Assembly: GCF_001536285.1 (NCBI RefSeq)
Contig: NZ_FAOZ01000042.1
Location: 1 to 64,000, forward strand
Direction of reading: 5' to 3'
Source of the DNA: Parafrankia irregularis
Lineage (GTDB): Bacteria > Actinomycetota > Actinomycetes > Frankiales > Frankiaceae
Length of the DNA: 64,000 nt
The first letter of the stretch is position 1. Each line of letters begins with the position of its first letter. Both the position numbers and the translations under genes were made by a program. Below the pieces are notes generated by a model that saw nothing but the letters and a program-made list of their open reading frames with translations, made no database searches and was not told where the DNA came from. Positions 34,170 to 43,363 of this stretch are shown in pieces.

Positions 34170-34185
34170 CTACACAAGTGTGTAG
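34170..34185 (-). promoter_or_regulatory. Probable TetR operator
   Basis: CTACACA-AG-TGTGTAG: perfect 7-bp arms around a 2-nt centre, in the AT-richer promoter region of the TetR-ABC-permease operon. Confidence 0.65.
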
Positions 34186-34224
34186 CCGACCGAGCCAAGG
34201 GCGGTCCGCACCGCTCGGCGCCTG

Positions 34225-34983
34225 TCACCAGGGCACGACTCCGGCGTCCTCGAAGAAGCCGCCGGACGGGCCATCGGCGGGGACGGTCGCGAGCCGGATC
34301 GCGATCGCCGCGCCCTGCTCGGGGGTGCGGATGCCGCGGAAGCCGTTGAGGTCGGTCGCGGTGTAGCCGGGGCAGACCGCGTTGATCAGGATGTTGGTGT
34401 CCCGCAGCTCCTTGGCGTACTGGACGGTGACGGCGTTGAGAAACGTCTTCGACGGCGAGTACGCGGCGGAGATCGGGCCGGTCATGCTCACGTCGGCGGA
34501 TTCGCTCTGCCGGGTGATGGATCCGACGCCGCTGGACATGTTCACGATCCGCGGCGACGCCGAGCGGCGCAGCAGCGGCAGCATCGCGTTGGTGACGCGG
34601 ATGACTCCGATCACGTTCGTCTCCACGACGGCCCGCACGACCGCGGGGTCGACCATGGTGGGCTGCTGCGGCATTCCGCCGGTCACCCCGGCGTTGTTCA
34701 CGAGGACGTCGAGGCGGCCGGCGCGTTCCTCGACGAGTGCCGCCGCGGCGGCGACGCTCCCGTCGTCGGCCACGTCGAGCGGCACGCCGAAGACGTCGAA
34801 GCCGGCCGCGCGCAGCTTCTCCACGGCTGCCTCCCTGCGCCCGGTGTCCCGGGCGCCGACGCCGACGCTCCAGCCGAGCGCGCCCAGACCGGCCGCGATC
34901 TCGTACCCGATGCCCTTGTTCGCGCCGGTGACCAGCGCAGTCGTCCGTCCGGGCTGCTCGTTCCGTTCGTTGCGTTCGCTCAT
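34225..34983 (-). CDS. SDR family oxidoreductase
   Basis: A 252-residue classical SDR: TGANKGIG nucleotide-binding motif near the N-terminus, LDVLVNNAGVTGG, VNMSSGVGS with the catalytic Ser, and YSPSKTFLNAV (Tyr-Lys pair), ending in the CPGYTATDLNGF block typical of carbonyl-reductase-like SDRs. The ATG at 34983 has GAGG upstream; a longer frame to 35022 adds a non-family leader. It is divergent from a LysR regulator, an arrangement that usually means the regulator controls the enzyme. The substrate is probably a small ketone or aldehyde. Confidence 0.92.
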   Translation of the reverse strand: MSERNERNEQPGRTTALVTGANKGIGYEIAAGLGALGWSVGVGARDTGRREAAVEKLRAAGFDVFGVPLDVADDGSVAAAAALVEERAGRLDVLVNNAGVTGGMPQQPTMVDPAVVRAVVETNVIGVIRVTNAMLPLLRRSASPRIVNMSSGVGSITRQSESADVSMTGPISAAYSPSKTFLNAVTVQYAKELRDTNILINAVCPGYTATDLNGFRGIRTPEQGAAIAIRLATVPADGPSGGFFEDAGVVPW

Positions 34984-35087
34984 GGGTCGATCCTCGGGGC
35001 GCGTCGGCGGGACCTCCAACACCGTCTGGGTGGGCAGCGATACCTCAGCGGCATCGATCCGGCAATCGGTGGCGGTACCGTCAGCTC

Positions 35088-35936
35088 ATGGAGACGCGGG
35101 AGCTGCGTTACTTCATCGCCCTCGCCGAGGAGCTGCATTTCGGGCGGGCCGCGCAACGCCTCGGGATCACGCAGCCGCCGCTGTCACGGGCGATCAGCCA
35201 GCTGGAGCGCCGACTCGGGGTGACGCTCTTGGAACGCAGCAGCCGCAGTGTCACGCTGACCGAGGCCGGGGCGGTGCTGCTGCGGGAGGGCCGGGCCGCC
35301 CTCGACGCGGTCGACGCCGCGGACCGCCGGACCCGCCGCGCCGCGCTCGCCGGAACAGGCGAGGCCGACCTGGTGCTCGTCACGAAGGCCGGCGCGTCCG
35401 GTGAGCTGCTGGCGAAGCTGCTCGACGCGTACGCCGCCGAACCAGGCGCGGCCACCGTCGACGTGATCCTCTGCGGGATCGCCGAGCAGGAACGACTGCT
35501 TCGCGACGGGCGGGCCGACGTGGCGCTGCTGCACCGGCCGTACGACTCGACGGTCGGGTTCGACACCGAGGAACTGTGCACCGAAGGTCAGGTCGCGCTC
35601 CTGCCCTCCGGGCATTTCCTCACCGGCCGGGCCAACCTGCGGATGGCCGACGTCGCCGCGCTGCCCGGCCTGCCGATGCCCCGCTGGCCGGGCCGTAACG
35701 GCACCTACCCCGACGGCCCCGGCCCGCAGGTTCGGGACCACACGCAGCTGTACCAGCTGATCGCGCTCGGCCGGACCTGCACCGTCCTGCCGGAGTCCTG
35801 CCGCGTCAGCCTTCGCCCCGACATCACCGCCGTCCCCGTGCTGGACGCACCGCCGGTGACGACGGTGATCGCGTGGCCGCCGCACAGCCGCTCCCGAGCC
35901 CTCGCCGGACTGGTCCGCGCCGCCACCCGTCTCTGA
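35088..35936 (+). CDS. LysR-family transcriptional regulator
   Basis: A 282-residue LysR-type regulator. The N-terminal HTH is METRELRYFIALAEELHFG, AAQRLGITQPPLSRAISQLE, LGVTLLERSSRSVTLTEAG. The C-terminal periplasmic-binding-like effector domain includes DVALLHRPYDSTVGF and LCTEGQVALLPSGHFL. It faces the SDR gene across a gap of about 100 bp, where its operators should lie, and is expected to activate that gene when its ligand is present and to repress itself. Confidence 0.93.
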   Translation: METRELRYFIALAEELHFGRAAQRLGITQPPLSRAISQLERRLGVTLLERSSRSVTLTEAGAVLLREGRAALDAVDAADRRTRRAALAGTGEADLVLVTKAGASGELLAKLLDAYAAEPGAATVDVILCGIAEQERLLRDGRADVALLHRPYDSTVGFDTEELCTEGQVALLPSGHFLTGRANLRMADVAALPGLPMPRWPGRNGTYPDGPGPQVRDHTQLYQLIALGRTCTVLPESCRVSLRPDITAVPVLDAPPVTTVIAWPPHSRSRALAGLVRAATRL

Positions 35937-36044
35937 CCACCGCACCACCCACACCTGGGGAACAGCCCGGACATCCGGCGCCCCGTCACCCGTCCCGTCC
36001 CGTCCCGGCTCGCTCGCCCGCCCCGGGCCGGGCGAGGGCAGCGG

Positions 36045-36953
36045 CTACGGCGTGTTGGGGACCTCCGTGAACTCGACCATCAACGTCGTGGGCACGAAGT
36101 CGTCGTCGCCCAGGTACTCGATGAAGATGGCGTTCGCACGGGGCGCGGTGAACGGAGCCGTGCCCGACCATGACGGGTCGATCTCGAGCGTCGCACGCCC
36201 GTTCGCGTCGAGCGTCGCCTCGAACGAGGGCAGGCCGAAGTTCTCCCTGTTGCGCACCTTGCCGGACGGAGTCCCCGATACCCCGGGAAGGCCCTTCACC
36301 TCGATATCCACGGAGTACGACTCCGCCCAGACGACAGTTCCACCGGGAATCGACGCGATGATCTGCGCATTCGCGATGTTCGCCGCCATCGTGCGCCGGT
36401 CCGGCCGGTAGGTCGCGTCGCCGCTGTAGTCGAGCGTCAGGGTGTGATAGCCGGGAGCGAGAGTGATGTCGAGGCCGCCCATGGAGTACGGATCCATGTC
36501 GCCGTGCTTGATGGTCACCGTCCCGAGGAGAGCGCTCCCCTCGTACACCTTGATGGTTCCGGTCGGCCAGGGAGTGCCGGCGCCCGGGACGGTGGCCACA
36601 CCGACATCGATCCCACCCTGACGCACGTTGCCTGCGGCCTGCACGGCGATCCGCGTGTCAGCCGCGGACGGCGACGCGCTCGGCTGGCTGGTCGTCGGCG
36701 CGGGCGTCGTGGGTGTCGTGGGCACCGGCGTCGACGTCGGGCCACCGGCGGTCGGCGTCGCGCCGCGCGTCGGGCTCGGCGCGGGCGTGGTCGTCGTGGG
36801 TGTCGGCGCCGCGGTGACGGTCGGCCCACCGCCACCCGGGCCAGAAGCGGTCGGCTCACAGCCCGCGACAAGAAAACCACAGGTCACAGTTGCGGCGAGG
36901 ACAAGCAATGACGGCCCGCCGGACATCGAGCGGGTAAGCAGCCGAAAGCCCAT
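36045..36953 (-). CDS. Ig-like-domain lipoprotein
   Basis: A 302-residue exported lipoprotein: the signal ends LVAGC (Cys32), followed by a Pro/Thr-rich wall-spanning linker (PTPTTTTPAPSPTRGATPT) and two beta-sandwich regions. The first contains TGTIKVYEGSALLGTVTI, DITLAPGYHTLTLDYSGDAT, YRPDRRTMAANI, the pattern of bacterial Ig-like repeats, also seen in the giant neighbour. The ATG at 36953 has GGAGG 6 nt upstream. It is probably a surface protein working with the two secreted proteins upstream of it, all on the same strand. Confidence 0.82.
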   Translation of the reverse strand: MGFRLLTRSMSGGPSLLVLAATVTCGFLVAGCEPTASGPGGGGPTVTAAPTPTTTTPAPSPTRGATPTAGGPTSTPVPTTPTTPAPTTSQPSASPSAADTRIAVQAAGNVRQGGIDVGVATVPGAGTPWPTGTIKVYEGSALLGTVTIKHGDMDPYSMGGLDITLAPGYHTLTLDYSGDATYRPDRRTMAANIANAQIIASIPGGTVVWAESYSVDIEVKGLPGVSGTPSGKVRNRENFGLPSFEATLDANGRATLEIDPSWSGTAPFTAPRANAIFIEYLGDDDFVPTTLMVEFTEVPNTP

Positions 36954-37277
36954 ACACACCTCCAGGGTCAACGGGAGGCGCGCGGCCGGGCTCCGAGCTT
37001 GGGCCCGCATGCCTTGCACGTCCCTGGAACAGAAACCGTTCCAAACTGCATGAGAAGCACACAGACTAGAAGCGTGGCGTAGACCCTGCGCGCCTGGCTA
37101 CCGACGACGTAGCGATCCCGGATCCCGGGCTGACTGCGCCGGGGATCCGGGATCCGTCGAACTCGAAGCGGACCGGTACCGGTTGACGGGGCCCGACGGG
37201 TCCGTCAACCGGTGGCTGGCGTCCTAACAGCACTGCCCTGACTAACGGCGCTGTTTTGACTAACGGCACTGTCCTGG
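36954..37277. other. Gap with an 18-bp tandem array beside a stop codon
   Basis: Units at 37225-37242, 37243-37260, 37261-37278 and 37279-37296 are near-identical 18-mers (TAACGGCACTGTCCTGAC). The unit nearest the gene encodes the last five residues and the stop of the giant secreted protein, so each further unit repeats an in-frame stop. The rest of the gap holds a GATCCCGG-rich inverted repeat near 37110-37160. Confidence 0.7.
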
Positions 37278-40200
37278 CTAACGGCACTGTCCTGACCGGA
37301 CGCCGTTGACGGTGTTGCCCTGCTCCCGCACGGTGGGGATGTTTCCGGTGCAGCTCAGCCCGCCGCCGATACGGTTCGCGGTGATGGCGGGGACCGGGTC
37401 GCCGGGGTCCGGTCCGTCACCGCTGTTGTCCCTGACCGTGAGTGGCCCGCTGATCGTGGTGCCACTGACCGACAGTCCGCCGGTGTTGGCGCTCACGGTG
37501 ACGGTGCCGTTGATGGTGTTGCCCGCGCAGGGCAGGTAGTCCGAGCCGATCAGGACGAGCCCGGTACCGCTCTGCACCGTGACGGAACCGCTCACCGAGG
37601 ACTGGCACAGCGTGAACGCAGCAGCCTGGTTGACCGAGAGCGCCCCGGCGATCTCGCCGCCGGTCACGGCGAGCGCGCCGCCGGGGTTTACCGTCACCGG
37701 GCCCTTCTGCTGGCCGCCGGGCCCGATGCACAGGGACTGGTCGGCCGCCACGGTGATGGCGGCCTTGTGCACGGCGGTGATGCAGGGCTGGCTGAAGCCG
37801 ACCGTGATCGTGGTCGGTGCCGTGGTGGTGCTGGGCTTGAAGGTCGGGCCCCCGCTGTAGCGGGCCGTGATCTGGTGGGTACCGGGCTGCAGGCTGGTGG
37901 TGCGCAGGACGGCCTGCCCCGCGGTCACCGGAACGACCGCCAGGAGGGTCTCCCCGTCGGAGAAGCTGACCGCACCGGTGGGGCTGCCGGCATCAGACAC
38001 GGCCGGCCGTACCGAGGCCGTCAGCTCGACGGCCCGGCCGAACAGGGGACTCGGGGTGCTCGCCGCCAGTGACGTCGCCGACTCGTGATCGAAGTCGGCA
38101 CACAACGCGAATCCGAGCGCGGGTGCGTCACCTGTCCCGCTCGAGCCGCCGGCCGCGATGACCGCACTCCAGGAGGCGGGGTTCGTGGCACCGTTGACGG
38201 CGGGATCACCCAGTGCGTCGCTGGGATAGCTCCCGCGCAGATGGGTGCCGCCGGTCACCGGCCCCGAGGTCGGGCCCTGCAGCAGATGCACACCGCCCCC
38301 GATGAGGGTGCGGCCGGTCGGGCAGGTCGCAGTGGTGATCGCGTAGCTGCTGCCCTCCTGGGGGCCGAGCCGCTCCGTCCGGACCACCTGGACGTCCATC
38401 TCACCGGGCTCGGCGCACACCGCGTACGCGAAGGTCTGCGGGGGCACGTCGAACCGCCCGTTGGCAACGCCCATACCGGTCCAGTACCGGGGGTTCAACG
38501 CCCCGTTCGGGAGCGGGTTCCCCTGGGCGTCGCTGGGGAAGCTACCCACCGCCTTCAGGGTGGCCGCTTCCGGCGGCAGCGTGTGCGAGCCACCACCCAC
38601 CACGACGGTTCCCTCCGGACACGCGGCGGTGACCAGGACGTTTCCCGCTCTGAGCGGGCCGGGGACGGAGGCGACCGAGACCACCCGGTGGTTGAGCTGC
38701 GTTCCCTGCGCGCACACCGCGAAGCTTGTGATCTTGTCGCCCTCTTCGGCCTGCCCACCGAAGTTGCCCACGGCCGCCCAGAACTGCGGGTTCTGCGCGC
38801 CGGTCGTGCTCATGGTCCCGCTCACGTCGCTGGGGAAGGACCCCTTCGCGCGCAGGCCGTTGATCGGGGGGACGGGGTCGGTGGCATCGACCTTGCTGCC
38901 CCACAGCCCCCCGCTGACCAGCACGCTGCCTTCCGGGCACGCGGTCACCGCGGTCGCGAACGCCGACGACGCCGGCGGTACGGGAAGGTCGGTGGTGGCC
39001 ACGTGGATCACCGGCTCCCGCGGGTCCGGCGGTTCCTGCGGGTCCTGCGGATCGGTCGGACCCGGACTGGGATCACTGTTGTCCTTGACCGTAAGTAGGC
39101 CGTTCGTCGTGTTCCCGATCACCTGTACGCCGCCGGTGTTGCCGGTCACAGTCAGGCTGCCCTTGATCGTGTTGCCCGCGCAGGGCAGATGGTCCGAACC
39201 GATCAGGACGAGACCGGTGCTGCCCTGCACCGTGACAGGACCGCCCACCGTGGACTGGCACAGCGTGAACGCGGAGGCGCCGCTGCTGGAAACCGTCCCG
39301 GCGATCTCGCCACCGGTCACCGCCAGCGCGCCGCCCGGTTCGACGTTCATCGGGCCCTTCTGCAGGCCACCGGGACCGATACACAGAGCCTGCTCAGGCC
39401 GCACCGTCATCGCGCTCTTGTGCACCGTGGTCAGGCACGGCTCACTGAAACCGACCGTGATCGTCGTCGGTGCCGTGGAGCTGGGGTGGAAGGTCGGGCC
39501 TCCGCTGTAGCTCGCCGTGATCGAATGGGTTCCGGGCTGCAGGCTGGGAGTACGGAGAACGGCCTTTCCCCCGGCGTTCAGGGGAACGGTCGCCAGCGGC
39601 ATCGTCTCGTCGGAGAAGGTGACGGTTCCGGTCGGGGTGCCGACATCGCGCAGCGTCGGCAGCACGGAGGCCGTCAGTTCGACCGGCCGGCCGAACAGCG
39701 GGCTCGTGGTGTTCGTCGCCAGCGACGTCGTCGTGTCGTGGTCGAAGTCGCCACACAGCGCGAACGTGCTCGCGACCTGATCGCCCGTCCCGCCGGAAGC
39801 ACCGGCGACGATGGTGGAACTCCACGACGACGGACCGGTCGACCCGTTGCCGGCGGGGACGCCCGCCTGGTCGCTGGGATAGCTGCCGCGCAGGTACGCG
39901 TCAGGCGCGTACGCCCCACCCGCGCCTCTGCTCAGATGCTGCCCTCCGCCCAGCAGAGCGAGATCCGCCGGGCAGCTGGCCGTGTAGGTCACCTGGCCGT
40001 TGCCGGCCGGCGGGCCCAGGCCGTCCTTGCGAACCACCCTGACATCCATGTCGGCGGGCTTGGCGCACATGACGCTCGCGATGGTCCGCGTGGTCGTCGG
40101 GGCCGCCCCGCTGCCGACCACCACCGCCGTCCAGTACCGAGGGTCCGCCGCCCCGTCCGGGAGCGGATTCCCCTGGGCGTCGCTGGGAAAACTGCTGACC

Positions 40201-40832
40201 GTCGTCATGCCGGCAAGCGACCCGCCTGACGCCATCAGCCCGCCGCCGCCCACCGCCACTGTTCCGCCGGGGCACGGGGCCGTCACCTGGACGGCGCCCG
40301 CCTGGGTCGGGCCGACCGCGAGGCGTGCGACGACCGACAGCTGGCCGAGCAGCCTCGCCTCCTCCACACACACCGCGAAACCGGAGACCTTGCCACCGTC
40401 CCCGGGCGGACCGGTGACATCGCCGACGGCCGCCCAGTACTCGGGAATCTCCCCGGTGCTGTCCTCGATCCGGGTCCCGTTCGCGTGGCTGGGGAAGGTC
40501 GCCTTCGCGCGCAGCCCGCTGGCGGCGGTGACATCGGTTCCGCTGGCCAGCGCACCTCCGCTGAGCAGCCGGCTGCCCGCCGGGCACGAGGTCACCGCGG
40601 TCGCGGAAGCCGACGGTGTGGCCGGGACGGTGAGCTCGGCGGAGGCGACCCGGATCACCGGTTCCCGCAGTTCCTGCGGTTCAGCCGCCGCGGCCACGAC
40701 AGGCGCTATGACGGTGGGCGCCACCGCGGCGACAGCCACCACGAGAGCGGACAGGGCGACGGCCACTCCCCGCGATCGCCCAGATCCCACCGACCGTCTA
40801 CCTCGAGCCCTGCCCCAGTCCCTGCGTCGCAT
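37278..40832 (-). CDS. Giant secreted protein with duplicated CPxG/LGGG-Ig-beta-helix module
   Basis: An 1184-residue exported protein. The N-terminus is a signal peptide (RSRGVAVALSALVVAVAAVA, AxA near 50). Two homologous modules follow, at about residues 56-590 and 603-1184, joined by a Pro/Asp-rich linker (DPQDPQEPPDP). Each module has three repeats of about 90 residues opening with CPxGxxLxGGG, carrying a SYPSDAxGxP block and PxYWTA, and closing with a second Cys (VCA). Then comes an Ig-like domain (SPLFGRPVELTASV, LQPGTHSITASYSGGPTF) and a right-handed beta-helix-like tail rich in VTGxT/CxGxNTI. No LPXTG or terminal helix is seen, so it is released or held non-covalently. The ATG has AGGGGGG 7 nt upstream. 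Function unknown; surface coat or adhesion is plausible. Confidence 0.82.
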   Translation of the reverse strand: MRRRDWGRARGRRSVGSGRSRGVAVALSALVVAVAAVAPTVIAPVVAAAAEPQELREPVIRVASAELTVPATPSASATAVTSCPAGSRLLSGGALASGTDVTAASGLRAKATFPSHANGTRIEDSTGEIPEYWAAVGDVTGPPGDGGKVSGFAVCVEEARLLGQLSVVARLAVGPTQAGAVQVTAPCPGGTVAVGGGGLMASGGSLAGMTTVSSFPSDAQGNPLPDGAADPRYWTAVVVGSGAAPTTTRTIASVMCAKPADMDVRVVRKDGLGPPAGNGQVTYTASCPADLALLGGGQHLSRGAGGAYAPDAYLRGSYPSDQAGVPAGNGSTGPSSWSSTIVAGASGGTGDQVASTFALCGDFDHDTTTSLATNTTSPLFGRPVELTASVLPTLRDVGTPTGTVTFSDETMPLATVPLNAGGKAVLRTPSLQPGTHSITASYSGGPTFHPSSTAPTTITVGFSEPCLTTVHKSAMTVRPEQALCIGPGGLQKGPMNVEPGGALAVTGGEIAGTVSSSGASAFTLCQSTVGGPVTVQGSTGLVLIGSDHLPCAGNTIKGSLTVTGNTGGVQVIGNTTNGLLTVKDNSDPSPGPTDPQDPQEPPDPREPVIHVATTDLPVPPASSAFATAVTACPEGSVLVSGGLWGSKVDATDPVPPINGLRAKGSFPSDVSGTMSTTGAQNPQFWAAVGNFGGQAEEGDKITSFAVCAQGTQLNHRVVSVASVPGPLRAGNVLVTAACPEGTVVVGGGSHTLPPEAATLKAVGSFPSDAQGNPLPNGALNPRYWTGMGVANGRFDVPPQTFAYAVCAEPGEMDVQVVRTERLGPQEGSSYAITTATCPTGRTLIGGGVHLLQGPTSGPVTGGTHLRGSYPSDALGDPAVNGATNPASWSAVIAAGGSSGTGDAPALGFALCADFDHESATSLAASTPSPLFGRAVELTASVRPAVSDAGSPTGAVSFSDGETLLAVVPVTAGQAVLRTTSLQPGTHQITARYSGGPTFKPSTTTAPTTITVGFSQPCITAVHKAAITVAADQSLCIGPGGQQKGPVTVNPGGALAVTGGEIAGALSVNQAAAFTLCQSSVSGSVTVQSGTGLVLIGSDYLPCAGNTINGTVTVSANTGGLSVSGTTISGPLTVRDNSGDGPDPGDPVPAITANRIGGGLSCTGNIPTVREQGNTVNGVRSGQCR

Positions 40833-41186
40833 CGCGCGAGCCCCCCTGACGTCAACTGGTCGGTACACAGGCGCAGCAAGTCCCCGTACCCGACGTTGCT
40901 TGCGGCCCAGCCGATCGATGGCGCGGCACCGCAGACGCCGGCGACCACACCGGTCACGGACCGTCATCCGTCTCGGCGAGCAGCACGGTACTACTTGTAG
41001 AACCGCAAAAACAACAACTTCCGACGAAATAATCCTCATATGCGGAAGCAGGAGATCGGTGGCAGTGCTCCGCGGATCCAGCACATCGGGCAGCTCGACA
41101 GGCGGGGCGATCCACCCAACGCCGCCCCACCTGTCGAGATCATCTTGTCGCTCTGTGTTACGAACGTGCCGCGCTGTGCGTGTCGA
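40833..41186. other. Intergenic region upstream of the giant secreted protein
   Basis: Contains the promoter region of the 37278-40832 gene, AT-richer around 40990-41040 (CGCAAAAACAACAACTT). A perfect inverted pair GCCCGAT...ATCGGGC-type was not found. No gene is supported. Confidence 0.4.
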
Positions 41187-42302
41187 TCAGTTGCCGGTCA
41201 GGCACAGCGCCCAGACGTGGGATGTGGTGGCACCTGTCGAGCCGCTTCCGCCGGTGTGCGTGAGGGACGTCCAGTGCGCCGGCGAGGTGGTGAGCGGATT
41301 CCCGCTGCTGTCGCTGGGGTAGCTGCCGTTCAGGTGGTCGCCCTGGGTTCCGGGTGCGGTGAAGTCGGAGGTGGTGATGTCACCGCCGCTGATACCGGCG
41401 CCGCCGCTGATCAGCGTTCCGTCTTCTTCGCCGCATCCGACCGTGGTCTCGTGCAGGTCGGTGTTGCTGGTGGGACCACTCGAGTCGTCGTATCGCACGG
41501 TGACAGTGACGCCGCTGACGTCGATTTCATCCCCACTGCAGATCGCATACGCGTACGTGACGTTGCTGGAGCTCGTGCTCATACCGCCGTACGAGCCGCC
41601 CGCGGCCCAGGAATCCGGGTTGGTCTCCCCGTCGGCGGCGGCGATGGCGCCGTTGTCGTGAGTACCGAGGCCTGTGCCGTCCAGGAAGGTGGGGTAGCTG
41701 ACGATTGGCTTGAGGGGCCCCACGGTGCCCGGGAGAGTTCGCGCGCCGCCGCCCAGCAGACGGGTGCCCTCGGGGCAGGTCGCCACCGCCAGGTCGATTG
41801 TTCCCGGGGCGGTCGGCCCCGCGACGTGGTCCATCACGATCTGGGTACCCGTGATCGTGCCACCCGGATCCAGGCACATCGCATACGGAGTCGACCCGAA
41901 GGCGGCATCGAAACCGCCTCCCGAACCACCCGTGGCACCGACCGCTCGCGCCTGGGTCGCATTGGTGCCGACGACCCCGTCCGAGTAGGAGTTCGGGAGG
42001 GTGTACTCACTGGTCCCGTTGAAGGGGACGATTCCCTTGACGTGCAGATTGCTCTGCGCTGCCGCGGTACCGATGGTCTGGAGAATGCCGACTCCGGAGA
42101 CCACGTCGTCGGTGTCGCCGCCGCTCCGGCAGTTCGCGTCGCTCGTGTTCTCCGTGTTGGCTGTGCCCGGCCCGGACGCGGGGGTCGCGGTACGTACTGT
42201 GATGGTGGTCGCCGCGTAAGCGGTTCCAGGCAGCGTGACGGCCAGCGCGGTACCCAGAACGAGTGCCGCGACCAAGGGGGATCGCAGGGACTTCTTCGCC
42301 AT
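41187..42302 (-). CDS. Secreted CPxG/LGGG-repeat protein
   Basis: A 371-residue exported protein. The signal peptide is MAKKSLRSPLVAALVLGTAL with an AYA-A cleavage site. The mature part has repeats like those of the giant neighbour: an N-terminal divergent unit, then CPEGTRLLGGGARTL with NPDSWAAGGSYGG and an AYAICSG end, and a third with GTLISGGAGISGG, SYPSDSSGNP, HWTSLT and WALCLTG. Cysteines open and close each unit and probably pair as disulphides. The ATG at 42302 has AGGAAGAAGG upstream, so the longer frame is not used. It lies upstream on the same strand as the giant protein, suggesting joint function at the cell surface. Confidence 0.85.
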   Translation of the reverse strand: MAKKSLRSPLVAALVLGTALAVTLPGTAYAATTITVRTATPASGPGTANTENTSDANCRSGGDTDDVVSGVGILQTIGTAAAQSNLHVKGIVPFNGTSEYTLPNSYSDGVVGTNATQARAVGATGGSGGGFDAAFGSTPYAMCLDPGGTITGTQIVMDHVAGPTAPGTIDLAVATCPEGTRLLGGGARTLPGTVGPLKPIVSYPTFLDGTGLGTHDNGAIAAADGETNPDSWAAGGSYGGMSTSSSNVTYAYAICSGDEIDVSGVTVTVRYDDSSGPTSNTDLHETTVGCGEEDGTLISGGAGISGGDITTSDFTAPGTQGDHLNGSYPSDSSGNPLTTSPAHWTSLTHTGGSGSTGATTSHVWALCLTGN

Positions 42303-42844
42303 CGCCTTCTTCCTCAATACCCGAATGGACAGGTCTACCAGCCACGGCGGGAAAGACATCACGAACTGCTCACGGCGATTCCAAGGTGGACCGAAGAATC
42401 GAAGAACCCCGGACGGGACCACCCCTCGGCGCTTCTCACCGAAAACGCTGTGGCACGTGAGACACCAGGCGAGTACCAGCCGAACGACCGCTTGGCTGGC
42501 TCTCCACGTCCGGGGTGACGTCGCCCGTCGCCGGACTCTCGCCGCACACCTCTCAGGTGACCGACCCGAACGAGGTGACGACGAGCGCAACAGATCTTTC
42601 CCGCGACGCAGCCCGCGCCAGGAGCAGATCTTCCGGTACGGAACATACCCGGCCAGCACCGTACCTGCGGTGTGATTGCGATAATTCATCCGCATCCACG
42701 CCACGGATCCTGCCGTACGCCGCGAGGGTCGGACGGGCGTACGCGGCATGCGCCCGGCGTCGACAGGCCCGAAGACGGATGTCCGACCGAGGCCGTGCGC
42801 GTCGGGGCACCAGGGATTCCTGCGCCGCCGCACAGCGCTAGCAA

Positions 42845-42945
42845 TTCACCACCAATAGGACAAATACGGACACGGAGTCACTCGGCAATCCGCAAGAAAC
42901 GAGGATTTCGGCTGCTGCGGCAGCCGAAATCCTCGTTTCTTTCCC
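42845..42945 (-). repeat. Dispersed palindromic repeat, copy C
   Basis: Perfect 21-bp arms at 42895-42915 and 42920-42940 with a 4-nt loop (TGCG); the core is GAGGATTTCGG/CCGAAATCCTC. The tail toward lower coordinates contains AGGACAAATACGG and CACCACCAATAGG, matching the tail of copies A and D in reverse. It is the best-formed palindrome of the family. Confidence 0.78.
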
Positions 42946-43209
42946 TGAGGCAGCGGCGGCAGCAGAAGTGGCCATTGCCGGGCAGCCCTCATCCGGATCC
43001 CATCGCGGCCAGGCTCGCCGCATCCGGCGAACGACCGAGACATTTCTGGCCGCAGCCCTCGCGCGGCGTCCGGAATCAGCGCCCAGAGTGCGACGACAGC
43101 CCGGCGGCTGTGCCCTGTCGCCGTCGCCGCGCGGACTCATCGCAACGTCCTGCAGCACCGGTCTCTCGGGCCTGCGACGTCCACGCTCTGCTCGTGAGCA
43201 CGCGGGTGT

Positions 43210-43248
43210 GTACCTCTCAGGACGTAGGAGCCGTGACCTGAGAGGTAC
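43210..43248. promoter_or_regulatory. Inverted repeat upstream of the ABC exporter operon
   Basis: GTACCTCTCAG (43210-43220) and CTGAGAGGTAC (43238-43248) are perfect inverted repeats around a 17-nt spacer, about 115 bp before the ABC ATPase start. It could be an operator for the response regulator encoded downstream or a leader hairpin. Confidence 0.5.
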
Positions 43249-43363
43249 GTGGCGGTCGCCGAAGATCGGTCTGGCGGTGGTCGGCGGCGGCCCCGAAGAT
43301 CCCTAGCGTTCTGGGACGTCAGCCGGCAGCCGGCCGGACGTCGACGACGGACGCGGGGTACAC

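Larger units (their letters stand above)
42303..43363. other. Long divergent intergenic region
   Basis: About 1 kb with no convincing gene. It holds the promoter of the secreted-repeat gene (minus), the dispersed palindromic repeat copy C (42845-42945), and an inverted repeat upstream of the ABC gene (43210-43248). Short frames here have no family signal. Confidence 0.5.

Noticed and set aside
37225-37296. CRISPR array
   Set aside because: The repeats are directly abutting 18-mers without spacers.
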